Both the position numbers and the translations under genes were made by a program. The notes beneath the pieces were generated by a model. That model was not told the origin of the DNA and did no database searches. It saw only the letters and a program-made list of their open reading frames with translations. Positions 46,986 to 57,884 of a stretch of 64,000 nt of DNA are shown here, one piece after another. Source of the DNA: Xanthobacteraceae bacterium. Its GTDB lineage: Bacteria > Pseudomonadota > Alphaproteobacteria > Rhizobiales > Xanthobacteraceae. Where the stretch lies: the NCBI GenBank assembly GCA_019750915.1, contig JAIENY010000008.1, positions 62,001 to 126,000 on the forward strand. The letters run 5' to 3'. Each line of letters opens with the position of its first letter. Positions within the stretch are counted from its first letter, which is position 1.

Positions 46986-48808
46986 CGCCGTCCGAACAAC
47001 TTCTCGATATCCGAGAGTTTTAGTTCGACATAGGTCGGGCGGCCGTGGTTGCACTGGCCGGAGTTCGGCGTTTCTTCCATCTCACGCAATAGCGCATTCA
47101 TTTCCTCTGGCTTGAGGATGCGACCGGATCGTACCGATCCGTGACAGGCCATGGTGGCTGCGACGTGCATCAGCCGCCGCTCCAGCGGCAGGGCCTCGTC
47201 CCATTCCGCCATGTGATCGGCAAGATCGCGCAGCAAGGCGGCCGCGTTGGTCTTGCCGAGAAGGGACGGTGTTTCGCGAACCGCGATCGCGCCAGGGCCA
47301 AAAGACTCGATCGTCAACCCGAATTTTTCGAGCTCATCGGCGCGTCCGACAAGCTGTTCGACGGTTGCCTCGTCCATTTCGACGATTTCGGGGATCAGCA
47401 ATATCTGCCGCTGCACGCCGTTTCTTTCCAGCGAGGCTTTCAACCGTTCGTAGACGATGCGTTCGTGCGCGGCGTGCTGATCGACCACGATCAGACCGTC
47501 ACGGGTCTGCGCGACGATGTAGTTCTCGTGAATTTGCGTGCGCGCCGCGCCCAGCGGACGATCGAGCAGATCGCCGAGGGGCGTCTCGGCTGGCCGTACG
47601 TCGGCGCTTGGCGCACCGGTATCGAACGCGGCCTGAGCGGCGGCTTCCGCAAAGCCGGGTGTTGCAGACCCGCTGCCGTAAGAAAGGGCCGTGTGCCGAT
47701 CAATCGGCAGCGGCGCACTGGCGGAACGGCGCCAGTCATAACCGGTGCGTGGGACGCTGTTCGGTCGGAACGCCATCACGGCCGCACCATCGATATTCGC
47801 GGCGGTGCGCCGGCCCTCGCGCGAGAGGCCATCCTTCAGCGCGTGAACGATGAGCGCGCGCACGAGCCCGGCGTTTCGGAAACGCACTTCGGTCTTGGCG
47901 GGATGCACGTTCGCGTCGACTTCCTGAGTGTCGAGCGTGACGAACAACGCCACGAGAGGATGACGGTCGCGCGGCAGGTAATCGGCATAGGCCGCGCGCA
48001 CCGCGCCGAGGATTAGCCTGTCGCGAACCGGGCGGCCGTTGACGAAAAGATATTGGCCGAGTGCGTTGGCGCGAGTCAGCGAGGGGGCGGCGGCATAGCC
48101 TTCGACACTGACGCCGTCACGTTGGGCGCTCACGGCAATTGCAGCTGCGCGGAAGTCAGCGCCGAGAATGTCGCCAAGCCGGGTGAGCTGTCCTGCGGCA
48201 CCGGGCAGTGCCGCCGCCCATGTCACCGGAGCGCGTTCTTCGCCCGCGAGCGTAAAGGCGATATCGGGACGTGCCATGCCAAGACGCCGGACCACCTCGC
48301 GGATGGCTTCGGCCTCGGTGCGGTCGGTCTTCAGGAATTTCAGGCGTGCGGGCGTAGCATAAAACAGGTCGCTGACATCAACGCGTGTGCCGCTGTTCAG
48401 CGCCGCCGGCATAATGTCAGATTTCTTACCGGCGTCGACGTGCAGGCTCCAGGCGTGCGGTTCGCTGGCGTGCCGGGTCGTGATCCCGAGCTTCGCCACC
48501 GAGCCGATCGACGGCAGCGCCTCGCCGCGAAATCCCAGCGTCCGGATGCGAAGCAGATCCTCCTCGTCGAGCTTCGACGTCGCATGGCGCTCCACGGCAA
48601 GGGCCAGGTCGCCGCGCGTCATGCCGTGGCCGTCGTCGGTGATGGTGATGCGCCGCCGGCCGCCGCCGTCCGTGAAAATGTCGATCCGCGTCGCACCGGC
48701 ATCGATTGCGTTTTCCACTAGCTCCTTCACGGCGCTCGCAGGACGCTCCACCACCTCGCCGGCGGCGATGCGGTTGACGATCTGCTCTGGCAACTGACGA
48801 ACGGGCAT
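46982..48808 (-). CDS. mutL: DNA mismatch repair protein MutL
   Basis: MutL links mismatch recognition by MutS to strand removal. The N-terminal GHKL ATPase shows VENAIDAGATRIDI, ITDDGHGM, TLGFRGEALPSIGSVAKL and GTRVDVSDLFYATPARLKFL. The C-terminal part contains DQHAAHERIVYE (D443 to E454), the DQHAx2Ex4E endonuclease motif found in species without MutH, so this MutL is probably a nicking enzyme. Length 608. It lies on the minus strand, convergent with rsmD. Confidence 0.97.
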   Translation of the reverse strand: MPVRQLPEQIVNRIAAGEVVERPASAVKELVENAIDAGATRIDIFTDGGGRRRITITDDGHGMTRGDLALAVERHATSKLDEEDLLRIRTLGFRGEALPSIGSVAKLGITTRHASEPHAWSLHVDAGKKSDIMPAALNSGTRVDVSDLFYATPARLKFLKTDRTEAEAIREVVRRLGMARPDIAFTLAGEERAPVTWAAALPGAAGQLTRLGDILGADFRAAAIAVSAQRDGVSVEGYAAAPSLTRANALGQYLFVNGRPVRDRLILGAVRAAYADYLPRDRHPLVALFVTLDTQEVDANVHPAKTEVRFRNAGLVRALIVHALKDGLSREGRRTAANIDGAAVMAFRPNSVPRTGYDWRRSASAPLPIDRHTALSYGSGSATPGFAEAAAQAAFDTGAPSADVRPAETPLGDLLDRPLGAARTQIHENYIVAQTRDGLIVVDQHAAHERIVYERLKASLERNGVQRQILLIPEIVEMDEATVEQLVGRADELEKFGLTIESFGPGAIAVRETPSLLGKTNAAALLRDLADHMAEWDEALPLERRLMHVAATMACHGSVRSGRILKPEEMNALLREMEETPNSGQCNHGRPTYVELKLSDIEKLFGRR

Positions 48809-48937
48809 GAAGGGCGACTCGCGTAAGCTCGGATTTTATCCGCAGAGGCTGAAGAAGGCACGGGTTGGCGCGCGATTTATCCCGCAATTCGCCATGCTTT
48901 TGTAAGTTGGCCGGACGCCGCAGCTCGCTAAAACGCC

Positions 48938-49354
48938 CTAATCGTCATACCTGGAACTGCGACCTGACTTGATGTCGCTGCGGCGCTTCTTGCCTTCGAG
49001 GCGCCGCTTCTTGGAGCCAAGCGTCGGCCGCGTTGGCCGTCGTGGCTTGGGCCGCACCGCGGCGTCGCGCAGCAACCCCAGAAGCCGTTCAATGGCGTCC
49101 GCACGATTGCGCTCCTGGGTGCGGAATCGCTGCGCATGCAGCACCAGGACGCCGTCCTTGGTCATTCTTTGCCCGGCCAGGTCATGCAGCCGCGCACGCA
49201 TATCGTCCGGGAGGCCAAGGCGGTTGGTGTCGAACCGGAGCTGTGCCGCAGTCGACAGCTTGTTGACATTCTGACCGCCGGGCCCCGAGGCGCGGACGAA
49301 CGTGATGTCGAGATCGTTTTCGTCGATGACGATATCGCGGGTAATGCGCAGCAT
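48938..49354 (-). CDS. arfB: Alternative ribosome-rescue factor ArfB (YaeJ)
   Basis: ArfB hydrolyses peptidyl-tRNA on stalled ribosomes. The 138-residue protein has the class-1 release-factor GGQ at 26-28 (RASGPGGQNVNKLSTAAQLRF) without codon-recognition domains, and a basic C-terminal tail (GSKKRRLEGKKRRSDIKSGR) that enters the empty mRNA channel. Both features define ArfB. Confidence 0.93.
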   Translation of the reverse strand: MLRITRDIVIDENDLDITFVRASGPGGQNVNKLSTAAQLRFDTNRLGLPDDMRARLHDLAGQRMTKDGVLVLHAQRFRTQERNRADAIERLLGLLRDAAVRPKPRRPTRPTLGSKKRRLEGKKRRSDIKSGRSSRYDD

Positions 49355-49426
49355 CCGGAACGCCTAGCACGTTCCGGATGCCCCGGCATTACCGGTGTGG
49401 CGGGGTCTCGGACCTTGTCCCTTGAC

Positions 49427-50794
49427 CTAATTCTTGACGGTCGGCTCGGACTTCGGCGGATTGGCGGCTTCCGCGGGCGGGCGGCCGACGCTGACGGTCA
49501 GCAGGTTCTGGCTCCAGATTTTCTTGGCCATCCGCTTGGTATCGTTCAGCGTCACCGCATCAATGATGCTTGCGCGCTTGTCGAGGTAGTCGATCGGAAG
49601 ACCGTCATTCTGATATTGCACCAGTACCGAGGCGTATTTGGTCGAAGAATCCAGCGCCAAAGCTTGGGAGCCTTTGAGGTAGGACTTTGCGGTATCGAGT
49701 TCGTCCTGGGTGAGGCCGTTGTCTGCGATCCGCTTCAGTTCCGCCGCGATCACATCGGTGGTTTCGATCGCCTTGTTGGCGCGTGTCGCGGTGCTGCCGA
49801 AGAAGATGCCGGTCTTGTCCAGCCACCACAGGTTTTCGGACACCGAGTAAACCAGCCCGCGCTTCTCACGCACCTCGTGATAGAGCTTCGACGACAGCGA
49901 GCCGCCGCCGATCACGTGGTTGACGATATAGGTCGCCATGAAATCCGGATCGCTTCGCTTCAGGCCCGGACCGCCGAAGATGATGTTGGTCTGCGGGACG
50001 TCGAGCGGAACGAAGACGTTTTTGGCCGAGGTGTTGAGGCTTACGTCCGGCACAGGATTGCGTTCACCCTTCGCAGGGAGCGCGCCGAACGTCTTGTCAA
50101 GCAACGTGCCAAGCGAAGCTGCATCGATATCGCCGACAACACCGACGGTGAGGCCGTCTCTGGCGAAAATCTTGTCATGGTAGGCACGAAGATCGGCCGC
50201 CTGAATCGCCGGGATGCTTTCAAGCGTGCCATTTGCCGGATGTGCGTAAGGATGACCGGCAAAGCCGATCTCCCAGAATTTCCGGTTCGCGATCGACCCC
50301 GGCGTGACGGATTCGCGCCGTAGCAATGAGAGCGTCTGACCTCGGACGCGATCGAGCGGGTCGGCATCGAAGCGCGGCGAGGTGAGGGCAAGGCGAAGAA
50401 GATCGAATGCCTCGTCGCGATTGTCCTTCAGCATTTTCAACGAGCCGTAGACATAATCGCGGGAGACCGAGAAATTCATCTCGATGGCGCGGCGTTCAAG
50501 CCGTTCGTGATAAGCCCCGGTATCGAGGTCACCGGCACCTTCGTCCATCATGTCGGACATGAAGCTCGCGGTGCCGGGCTTGTCGGCTGGATCCTGCGCG
50601 CTGCCGCCCTTGAACGAGAATTGCAGGGCGACCAGAGGCACCGCGGAGTCCTGCACCAGCCAGGCCACGATACCGCCGGGTGAAACCACACGCTGGATTT
50701 TCGCCGCTGCCTGCGCGTTAGAACCGGCGATTGCTACGAAGGCGAAGGCGGCCGCGCCAACCAGCATGTGCCGCGAAGTCTTGAACATGGTCAT
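49427..50794 (-). CDS. M16 family peptidase-like protein lacking the zinc motif
   Basis: The 455-residue product has a signal peptide (FKTSRHMLVGAAAFAFVAIA) and the M16 two-domain fold, with FSFKGGSAQDPADKPGTASF in place of the HXXEH zinc site and the late VRGQTLSLLRR, HVIGGGSLSSKLYHEVREKRGLVYSV motifs intact (the conserved R/Y region). It is thus the non-catalytic subunit type. ATG 50794 overlaps by one base the TGA of the catalytic M16 gene upstream (TGATG), so a heterodimeric periplasmic peptidase is likely. Confidence 0.88.
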   Translation of the reverse strand: MTMFKTSRHMLVGAAAFAFVAIAGSNAQAAAKIQRVVSPGGIVAWLVQDSAVPLVALQFSFKGGSAQDPADKPGTASFMSDMMDEGAGDLDTGAYHERLERRAIEMNFSVSRDYVYGSLKMLKDNRDEAFDLLRLALTSPRFDADPLDRVRGQTLSLLRRESVTPGSIANRKFWEIGFAGHPYAHPANGTLESIPAIQAADLRAYHDKIFARDGLTVGVVGDIDAASLGTLLDKTFGALPAKGERNPVPDVSLNTSAKNVFVPLDVPQTNIIFGGPGLKRSDPDFMATYIVNHVIGGGSLSSKLYHEVREKRGLVYSVSENLWWLDKTGIFFGSTATRANKAIETTDVIAAELKRIADNGLTQDELDTAKSYLKGSQALALDSSTKYASVLVQYQNDGLPIDYLDKRASIIDAVTLNDTKRMAKKIWSQNLLTVSVGRPPAEAANPPKSEPTVKN

Positions 50795-52200
50795 CACGAG
50801 CGCTTCTCCTCGCGCTGGGTGCGCGTGTCCTTGATCAGATAGCCGGTTGCGGAGCGAGTCTTGTCGAGCCATTTCTGCGCGGCTTGGTTGACCTGTGTCG
50901 AGGTCACGCCGCGGATGCGATCCGGCCAGCTTTTGAGATCATCAAGGGTCAGCCCGATTGTCAGGGCGGCGCCAAACCAGCGCGCCATGGTGCTCTGGCT
51001 GTCCTGGGCATAGACGGCTTCGGCAATCAGCTGCGTCTTTGCGCGTTCAAGATCTTCTGCGGGGATCGGGTTCTGCGCGATGTTGGCAATGACCCGATCG
51101 AGCGCTTCTTCGATCTGCGGAAAACCGATACCGGGTCGCGGCGAGACGGCGATACCGAACTGCGTCGGATCGAGCGCCGTGCTTTGATACCAGGCGGTCG
51201 CGCCAACTGCGATCTTCTGATCGACGGCGAGTGAGCGGAACAGATAGGCGTTGCTGCCGCTTCCCATCAACTGCGCGAGAACTTCCAACGCCTCGCTTTC
51301 GCCGGCCGCGGCGGTAACCGCCGACGGAACAAGATAAAGCCGCCGCATGCTCGGTTGCTCGACGCGGGGATCGGCGAACGTGACGCTGCGCGCCGCAATC
51401 GGCTGCGGCTCTTGTGGGCGGATGCGCTTCTTCGGGATCGCGGGGTTCGGCTGCATTTTGCCGTAGGTCGCCTCGACCTGAGGACGAATGGCGTCCGCCG
51501 TGACGTCTCCGGCAAGAATCAGGATGGCGTTATTCGGGGCATAGAAACGCCGGTAGAATTCAAGAGCATCCTCGCGGTCCAGCTTTTCGATTTCGGCGTG
51601 CCAGCCGATCACGGGCCGTCCATAGGGATGATTGAGGTATAGCTCAGCCATGATCTGCTCGGTCAGGCGGGCGTCCGGGCTGTTGGCGACGCGCATGTTG
51701 TATTCTTCCAGCACAACATCGCGCTCGGACAACACGCTCTGGTCCTTCAGGACAAGGCCGGTCATGCGATCGGATTCGAAATCCATCATCAGCGCTAGTT
51801 TATCGCTGGGAACGGTCTGAAAATATGCGGTGTAGTCGGTGGTTGTGAACGCGTTCTGGTTGCCGCCGATCCGGGCCACGGTTTCGGAAAATTCACCGGC
51901 CGGATGTTTGGCGGTGCCTTTGAACATCAGATGTTCGAGAAAATGAGCCAGGCCGGATTTACCGGGCGTCTCGTCCGCAGAACCGACCTTGTACCAGACC
52001 ATTTGCGTGATCACCGGCGTACGATGGTCAGGGATTATAACGACCTGAAGTCCATTCTGCAGGGTGAAGGACGAAGGTTGAGAGCCAGCCGCAACCGCGC
52101 CCTCGGCGAAAGCTGGCGCGGCTTTCAGCCATGGCAGGGCGCTGACCGCCGCAAAGCCCTGGATGACGCGGCGACGCGAGACATCTTTATGGAAATTCAT
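50794..52200 (-). CDS. M16 family zinc peptidase (catalytic subunit)
   Basis: From ATG 52200 the 468-residue product starts with a twin-arginine-type leader (DVSRRRVIQGFAAVSALPWL), suggesting Tat export. The inverted zinc motif HFLEH (SGLAHFLEHLMFKGT) and the distal Glu region (VVLEEYNMR) mark an active M16 peptidase, with SNAYLFRSLAVDQKIA in the second half. The frame is open to 52392, but that would bury the leader. It is followed by the inactive M16 partner with a one-base overlap. Confidence 0.88.
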   Translation of the reverse strand: MNFHKDVSRRRVIQGFAAVSALPWLKAAPAFAEGAVAAGSQPSSFTLQNGLQVVIIPDHRTPVITQMVWYKVGSADETPGKSGLAHFLEHLMFKGTAKHPAGEFSETVARIGGNQNAFTTTDYTAYFQTVPSDKLALMMDFESDRMTGLVLKDQSVLSERDVVLEEYNMRVANSPDARLTEQIMAELYLNHPYGRPVIGWHAEIEKLDREDALEFYRRFYAPNNAILILAGDVTADAIRPQVEATYGKMQPNPAIPKKRIRPQEPQPIAARSVTFADPRVEQPSMRRLYLVPSAVTAAAGESEALEVLAQLMGSGSNAYLFRSLAVDQKIAVGATAWYQSTALDPTQFGIAVSPRPGIGFPQIEEALDRVIANIAQNPIPAEDLERAKTQLIAEAVYAQDSQSTMARWFGAALTIGLTLDDLKSWPDRIRGVTSTQVNQAAQKWLDKTRSATGYLIKDTRTQREEKRS

Positions 52201-52315
52201 GGTTGCACTCAGCCGATTGAGGTCCGGCAGACCTTGCGCTGGATGGCACGCCTGAACATCTCGCATTTTCGAGGCGAGATAAAATGACAAATCATTTAGG
52301 TCAGCCGAGGCTGAT

Positions 52316-53050
52316 CTACCGCGTAGGGTCGCCCTTGTCGGTAATCGGGTTGTAAGGCTCAACCGTCTTGCTCTTGATCGGGCCTGCGCCATAAGCGTAT
52401 TCAGACGATGGCGTCTGATATCCGGCCGGCGGCTGGGTCAGCGATTCACGCGGCGGTTCGGCGACGAACGTTTTCGTTTCGGCCTTTTGCTGACCGAAAA
52501 TTTTCGAAAACATGCCGTTGTTAAAACCCAGTTCCGAAGGGCTCAACCGGTAGATGTTCGAGTTGTCGATACCGGGGTTGTCGTCCGCAGTGGTGATCGT
52601 CGTTTTCTTCTTCGAAGGTTTTCCGGCAAGTTCACTCGGCAGAAGCGGCCGCTTGACCTCATCCCAGTCCGGAGCCGAGCGTTTGCTTTCCTCGATGGCT
52701 TCTCGCCGTGCCTGAACGTCCGGGTCCTTCGGCCAGTTCGCCACCTTCGGAGTCGATTCCTTGGCGGGCGGCGGGAGGTCGATCTTGGAAGGGACCACCA
52801 GCGGCGAACGCTCGCGATAATGGATGCCCTTCTTGTCGTCCAGCGACTGGCCGCCTATTCCGCGCAACAGATCGCCGATCAGACGTTGTTCGAAAGATTC
52901 GTCGGCTCGCGGATCAACGTCTTCGTCGTCACCGGCATGGGCCATTGTGACGGATGATAAAATCGATATGGCGCAGGCAACTCCTGCGAGCTTCAGGGCG
53001 CACAACAAGGCCGGGGTGCGATTGGCTTCGGTTCGGCGCAGGGTGGTCAT
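52316..53050 (-). CDS. Secreted protein of unknown function in the lspA-M16 cluster
   Basis: The product (244 residues from ATG 53050; 53065 or 53089 are possible) has a signal peptide or N-terminal anchor (LLCALKLAGVACAISILSSV, then AHAGDDEDVDPRADES), then a hydrophilic, Pro/Lys-rich, probably disordered body with the segments DQRLIGDLLRGIGG-like QRLIGDLLRGIGG and IYRLSPSELGFNNGMFSKIFG. Its position between lspA and the M16 pair is conserved in relatives; I recall DUF3035-type lipoproteins there, but no lipobox is seen. Function unknown. Confidence 0.7.
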   Translation of the reverse strand: MTTLRRTEANRTPALLCALKLAGVACAISILSSVTMAHAGDDEDVDPRADESFEQRLIGDLLRGIGGQSLDDKKGIHYRERSPLVVPSKIDLPPPAKESTPKVANWPKDPDVQARREAIEESKRSAPDWDEVKRPLLPSELAGKPSKKKTTITTADDNPGIDNSNIYRLSPSELGFNNGMFSKIFGQQKAETKTFVAEPPRESLTQPPAGYQTPSSEYAYGAGPIKSKTVEPYNPITDKGDPTR

Positions 53051-53124
53051 TCGCGATCCGTCCATATCCTCGTAAAATCCAGTGGACACAGCAACTTACG
53101 TATCCGGACCTCGAATATCGATAT

Positions 53125-53643
53125 TTATCGGGGCGTTTTTACGGCGGCTGGTCCCGCAAAGGAGTCATACATGAGGCCGACGACACCAGCAACGATGGCT
53201 GCGTCAGCAAGGTTAAATACATACCAGCTATAGGTTTTTCCCGCGATCTGGAGGTGGAACAGGGCAAAGTCCACCACCGCCCCGTAAGCCAACCGGTCGA
53301 TTGCATTGCCGATCGCACCGCCGATGATGAGTCCCAGCGCGGCTGCCGCGAGACGGGTCTGGGACCGGGACATCCAGATTGCGAGCAGGATGACGGCAAC
53401 GACTTTCACCGACAGCAGAACGACCTGGCCCGTGGCGCCCGTATCCTGAAACCAGCCGTAGCTGATGCCAGTGTTCCAGGCGAGTACAAGATCGAAGAAA
53501 GGCGTGACGGACACGAACCCCCGCGCTCCAAGCTCGAAGACATGCAGCAGCCACAGTTTTGAGGCCTGGTCGGCGACAAGTGCGGCGACCGCCGTGATCG
53601 TCCCGATGCGCAGGAACGGACTCACGCGTGCAACGCCTTCCAT
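53125..53643 (-). CDS. lspA: Lipoprotein signal peptidase LspA (signal peptidase II)
   Basis: LspA cleaves prolipoproteins after lipidation. The 172-residue protein has four membrane helices and the aspartate-protease pair in [19 protein letters not shown] and [13 protein letters not shown] (catalytic Asp in NAIDR and NLADA). It overlaps ileS by 22 bp, the usual ileS-lspA coupling. Confidence 0.95.
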   Translation of the reverse strand: MEGVARVSPFLRIGTITAVAALVADQASKLWLLHVFELGARGFVSVTPFFDLVLAWNTGISYGWFQDTGATGQVVLLSVKVVAVILLAIWMSRSQTRLAAAALGLIIGGAIGNAIDRLAYGAVVDFALFHLQIAGKTYSWYVFNLADAAIVAGVVGLMYDSFAGPAAVKTPR

Positions 53644-56615
53644 TCCCGGAGCGCCTGAGCGTCGCGGGGGGTGACGTCAGGAAATTCCGGGTCGTCACCG
53701 ACCGTGGGCAGGATTTTCCATGACCGCGCGCATTTCTTCCCGAAGGCTTTTTCCACCACAACCGCAACACCCGCAACGTCGCTCAAGGTGAAGGCTCCCT
53801 CCGGCGGCACGGCGTTGCTGACCATCGCGTTCGAAGTGATGCACACTTCCGCGATATCGACATCGGCGAGAATGCCGAGCAGCGTCATGTCAGACACATA
53901 GATCATCGGTGAGGCTTCAAGGGAGGAGCCGATGCGTTTGGCCGCGCGTTCGATTTCCAGCGCACCGGTGACAACGCGCCGCACATTACGGATCGTCTCC
54001 CATTTCTTCGCCAGTTCGTCGTCTTGCCAGGCGGGCAGCACGGTCTGAAATGGTTCGAGATGCACGGAGGCAACGGCATCGCCGTAGCGAGACATCCATG
54101 CCTCTTCGGTCGTGAAGCTGAGGATCGGCGCAAACCAGGTCACGATGGTGCGGAACAGATAGTCGATCACTGTGAGCGAAGATTTGCGCGCAACGGAAGA
54201 GGCAGGGTCGCAATACAACGTATCCTTGCGGACGTCGAAATAGAACGCCGAGAGTTCGGTGTTCATGAAGGTCGCCAGCGTCGCGATCACGTTTTTGTAG
54301 TCGAAGTTCGCATAAGCCTGCCGCACCGCGCGGTCTGCCTCGAACAACTCATGCAGCATGAGACGTTCAAGCTCCGGCATGTCGTCGGCCTTGATCCGGT
54401 CTTCGTCGCGGAAATGGGCGAGACTGCCGAGCATCCAGCGCAGAGTGTTACGCAGCTTGCGGTAAGTCTCGATCGTGCCTTTCAGGATTTCCGGCCCGAT
54501 TCGCAAATCGTCCGAGTAGTCGGACTGCGCAACCCACAGGCGAAGGATATCCGCTCCCGACTGCTTGATGACGTCCTGCGGCGCGGTGGTGTTGCCGAGC
54601 GACTTCGACATCTTGCGGCCGTTCTCGTCCAGCGTGAAACCATGCGTCAGCACGATGTCGTAGGGGGCGCGTCCGCGCGTGCCGCAGCTTTCCAGAAGCG
54701 AGGAGTGAAACCAGCCGCGGTGCTGGTCCGAGCCCTCAAGATACATCACGGTATCATCGCCGCCATCGATCCTGCGCTTGATGCCAGCGAGGCCCGGAAA
54801 CTGCTGCGCGTCCTCGAGCACGAATGCGTGCGTCGAGCCGGAGTCGAACCAGACGTCGAGAATATCGTCGACTTTCTTCCAGCCGTCCTTGGCGAGATCT
54901 ACCAGAAAGCGCTCGCTCGCGCCTTGCGCATACCAGGCGTCCGCGCCTTCGCTCATGAAGGCTTCGGTAATGCGCAGGTTGACGGCTTCATCTCTGAGAA
55001 TCTCCACCGAACCATCGCCGTTCTCGCGGATGAAGACGGTGATCGGCACGCCCCAGGCACGCTGGCGCGATACCACCCAGTCCGGCCTGCCCGAGATCAT
55101 GCCGGTAATGCGGTTCTGGCCTTGTTCGGGGACCCAGCGGGTGACTGAGATCGCCTGCAACGCGCGATGCCGCAGGGTGTCGCCTTGCTTCGCCTTGCCA
55201 TTGTCGCGGATGTCCTGATCCATCGCGATGAACCATTGCGGCGTGTTGCGGTAGATCACCGGCTTCTTGGAACGCCACGAATGCGGATATTGATGCTTGA
55301 GGCGGCCGCGCGCCAGCAGCATGCCGCGCTCGATCAATGCCTTGATGACGGCTTCATTGGCGTCGCCCTTTTCGCCCTTGGCGTTGAGAACGTGTCTGCC
55401 GGTGAAGCCCGGCGCCTGTTCAGTCAGCGCGCCGTCGGCGTCGACGGTATAGGGGATGACACTGGAGATGCCGCGCGCTTCAAGCTCGCGCGCATTCGCG
55501 GTCCAGATGTCGAAGTCCTCGCGGCCATGGCCGGGCGCGGTGTGGACGAAGCCCGTACCCGTGTCGTCGGTAACGTGATCGCCGTCGAGCAGCGGCACGG
55601 TGAATTCATAGCCGCCGTTCAGCCCTTTTAGAGGGTGTTCGCACTCAACCGCATCGAGGATATCGGCGGAGATATCACCGGTGCGCTCAAAGGCCGTCAC
55701 CCGCGCCTGCTTGAAAACGTCTTCGGCGAGCTTGTCGGCAAGAATGAGCAGATCACCGGTCTTCGCCCAATTTTCCGCGGGTGCATCGGTGACCTTGTAC
55801 AGGCCATAGGAGATTCTCGACGAAAAGCTGATCGCGCGGTTGCCGGGAAGAGTCCATGGCGTGGTGGTCCAAATCACGACGAACGCCTTGGCAAGACGTC
55901 CAAACGCTGCCTTCACCGGAAACTTCACCCAAACCGTATCGGATGTGTAATCCTCGTATTCGACCTCGGCTTCAGCGAGCGCGGTTTTTTCCACCACGCT
56001 CCACATCACCGGCTTCGAGCCGCGATAAAGCAGGCCATTGGTCGAGAATTTCATAATCTCGCGCGCGATCTGCGCCTCGGCGGCGAAGCTCATCGTCATG
56101 TAAGGATGAGCCCAGTCGCCGATCACGCCCAGCCGCTTGAATTCCTCGCGCTGGATGTCGACCCATTTTTGCGCAAACGCCCGGCACTCGTTGCGGAATT
56201 CGTTGATCGGCACCGCGTCCTTGTTCCTGCCCTTGGCGCGGTATTCTTCCTCGATCTTCCACTCGATCGGCAGGCCGTGGCAGTCCCAGCCCGGTACGTA
56301 GTTGGAATCGTGGCCCAGCATCTGCTGGCTCTTGGTCACGAGATCTTTCAGAATCTTATTAAGGGCATGGCCGATGTGGATGTTGCCGTTGGCGTAGGGC
56401 GGCCCGTCGTGCAGCACGAATTTGGTACGGCCCTTGGACTGGCGCCGGAGCTGCTCGTACAGACCAATCTTGTTCCACCGCGCCAGAATGTCCGGCTCGC
56501 GCTGCGGCAGGCCCGCGCGCATCGGAAAATCCGTCTGCGGCAAATAAAGTGTCTTTGAATAGTCCACGCCGTCGTCCTTGGAGGCGGGCGCGTCGGTTTT
56601 GAGCTTTTCGGTCAT
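53622..56615 (-). CDS. ileS: Isoleucyl-tRNA synthetase IleS
   Basis: A class I synthetase charging tRNA-Ile, with editing domain. The HIGH motif is at residues 80-83 ([12 protein letters not shown]) and KMSKS at 668-672 ([11 protein letters not shown]); the [12 protein letters not shown] and [11 protein letters not shown] segments are typical. Start ATG 56615 gives 997 residues; upstream codons to 56813 are rejected. The C-terminal zinc-finger region reads [15 protein letters not shown], with one Cys where most bacterial IleS have four, so this form appears zinc-free at that site. It is in an operon with lspA. Confidence 0.97.
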   Translation of the reverse strand: MTEKLKTDAPASKDDGVDYSKTLYLPQTDFPMRAGLPQREPDILARWNKIGLYEQLRRQSKGRTKFVLHDGPPYANGNIHIGHALNKILKDLVTKSQQMLGHDSNYVPGWDCHGLPIEWKIEEEYRAKGRNKDAVPINEFRNECRAFAQKWVDIQREEFKRLGVIGDWAHPYMTMSFAAEAQIAREIMKFSTNGLLYRGSKPVMWSVVEKTALAEAEVEYEDYTSDTVWVKFPVKAAFGRLAKAFVVIWTTTPWTLPGNRAISFSSRISYGLYKVTDAPAENWAKTGDLLILADKLAEDVFKQARVTAFERTGDISADILDAVECEHPLKGLNGGYEFTVPLLDGDHVTDDTGTGFVHTAPGHGREDFDIWTANARELEARGISSVIPYTVDADGALTEQAPGFTGRHVLNAKGEKGDANEAVIKALIERGMLLARGRLKHQYPHSWRSKKPVIYRNTPQWFIAMDQDIRDNGKAKQGDTLRHRALQAISVTRWVPEQGQNRITGMISGRPDWVVSRQRAWGVPITVFIRENGDGSVEILRDEAVNLRITEAFMSEGADAWYAQGASERFLVDLAKDGWKKVDDILDVWFDSGSTHAFVLEDAQQFPGLAGIKRRIDGGDDTVMYLEGSDQHRGWFHSSLLESCGTRGRAPYDIVLTHGFTLDENGRKMSKSLGNTTAPQDVIKQSGADILRLWVAQSDYSDDLRIGPEILKGTIETYRKLRNTLRWMLGSLAHFRDEDRIKADDMPELERLMLHELFEADRAVRQAYANFDYKNVIATLATFMNTELSAFYFDVRKDTLYCDPASSVARKSSLTVIDYLFRTIVTWFAPILSFTTEEAWMSRYGDAVASVHLEPFQTVLPAWQDDELAKKWETIRNVRRVVTGALEIERAAKRIGSSLEASPMIYVSDMTLLGILADVDIAEVCITSNAMVSNAVPPEGAFTLSDVAGVAVVVEKAFGKKCARSWKILPTVGDDPEFPDVTPRDAQALREWKALHA

Positions 56616-56739
56616 GGCGAGGTGAATACGCGTTTTCCGGCCAGTGGGAAACGGGTTCGGAACGATAAAATGGAGGCGCCAAACGGCGATTTCGGGGCCG
56701 CGGTTCAGGTCCTGGTTTGAATCCCGCCTCTGTTTTCCT

Positions 56740-57726
56740 TTAGCCGATGGATCCGAGCCTGGGAAAGGCATGGGGAGAAGCCGCCAGTTCGGCACGGGCG
56801 CGGGCGGCGTCATCGTTCATTTGAACAATCAGATCATCGACGGATTCGAACTTCAGCTCCGGGCGCAGATACGCGACGAAGGCGACATCGAGCGTTTCGC
56901 CATAAAGATCGCCGTTGAAATCGAACAAATAGACCTCGAGCAGGGGAGCTCCGTTGTCGAAGGTCGGGCGGCGGCCGTAACTGGCGACTCCCTCGAACCG
57001 TTGAGGGTCGCTGCCGCCGCCACGTCCTGTTCTCACGGCATAAATCCCGTGCTTCAGATCGACATGAGGATGGAGTTGAATATTCGCGGTCGGGAAGCCG
57101 AGGTCACGGCCGCGCTTTTCGCCGTGAATGACTTCGCCTGTGACGAACCAGGGCCCCTCGAGCATGGCGGTGGCGTCGGCGACACGGCCTTCCGCGAGAG
57201 CCGCACGAATTGCGCTGGAAGAGATCGGTTGTCCCAGGAGATCGACGTGGGATTGAATATGGACTTTGAGGTTCAGCCGCGCAGCCTCGGAGACGAGCAT
57301 GGCGGGCGATCCGCCGCGGCCTTTGCCGAAGTGAAAATTGTCACCGACCGAAATGCCGCTGATGCCGAGACGCTGAACGAGTTCATCGTTAATGAAATCC
57401 TGCGCCGTGGTGGCCGCGCGGTTCGCTGAAAAATCCAGCACGATCGCCCCGTCCAGCCCGGTGCCTGCGAGGAGGCGAAGCTTGGCGTCTTCGCCGGTTA
57501 GCCTGAAATAGGGCGCCTGCGGTATGAAGAAGCTGCGCGGGTGAGGCTCGAAGGTCAGCGCAAATGCCTGTCGGTCCGCTGTTTTCGCCATTTCGAGAGC
57601 TGCCGCGATAACGGCGCGGTGTCCCAGATGGACACCGTCGAAATTGCCCAGCGCAACGACAGCGCCTTTCGGGATGGCGCTTTCGGGCGTATCGTCTCGG
57701 ATGATCTGAAAGGGTGTTTTCGTCAT
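56740..57726 (-). CDS. ribF: Bifunctional riboflavin kinase/FAD synthetase RibF
   Basis: RibF phosphorylates riboflavin to FMN and adenylates FMN to FAD. The N-terminal adenylyltransferase domain has [17 protein letters not shown] and [15 protein letters not shown]; the C-terminal kinase domain has [13 protein letters not shown] and KHGIYAVR, and later [13 protein letters not shown]. Length 328. It precedes ileS by 124 bp, as in many proteobacteria. Confidence 0.95.
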   Translation of the reverse strand: MTKTPFQIIRDDTPESAIPKGAVVALGNFDGVHLGHRAVIAAALEMAKTADRQAFALTFEPHPRSFFIPQAPYFRLTGEDAKLRLLAGTGLDGAIVLDFSANRAATTAQDFINDELVQRLGISGISVGDNFHFGKGRGGSPAMLVSEAARLNLKVHIQSHVDLLGQPISSSAIRAALAEGRVADATAMLEGPWFVTGEVIHGEKRGRDLGFPTANIQLHPHVDLKHGIYAVRTGRGGGSDPQRFEGVASYGRRPTFDNGAPLLEVYLFDFNGDLYGETLDVAFVAYLRPELKFESVDDLIVQMNDDAARARAELAASPHAFPRLGSIG

Positions 57727-57884
57727 GCGGCCAAACGGAAAGGATGATGGAAGTGACCGGCACGGCTGTTGGAAGTCAAGGCGGTCGAACGGATTAACGG
57801 GCTGTTTAAGGGGCCAGTGTTAGCTGTGCATAGCTGGGCGCAAATGCCGGCGCAAAAAGACGCGAATCTCTAATGACTGAGGAA

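Noticed and set aside
54024-55148. 374-codon + strand frame across ileS
   Set aside because: Shadow of ileS on the opposite strand; low-complexity translation.
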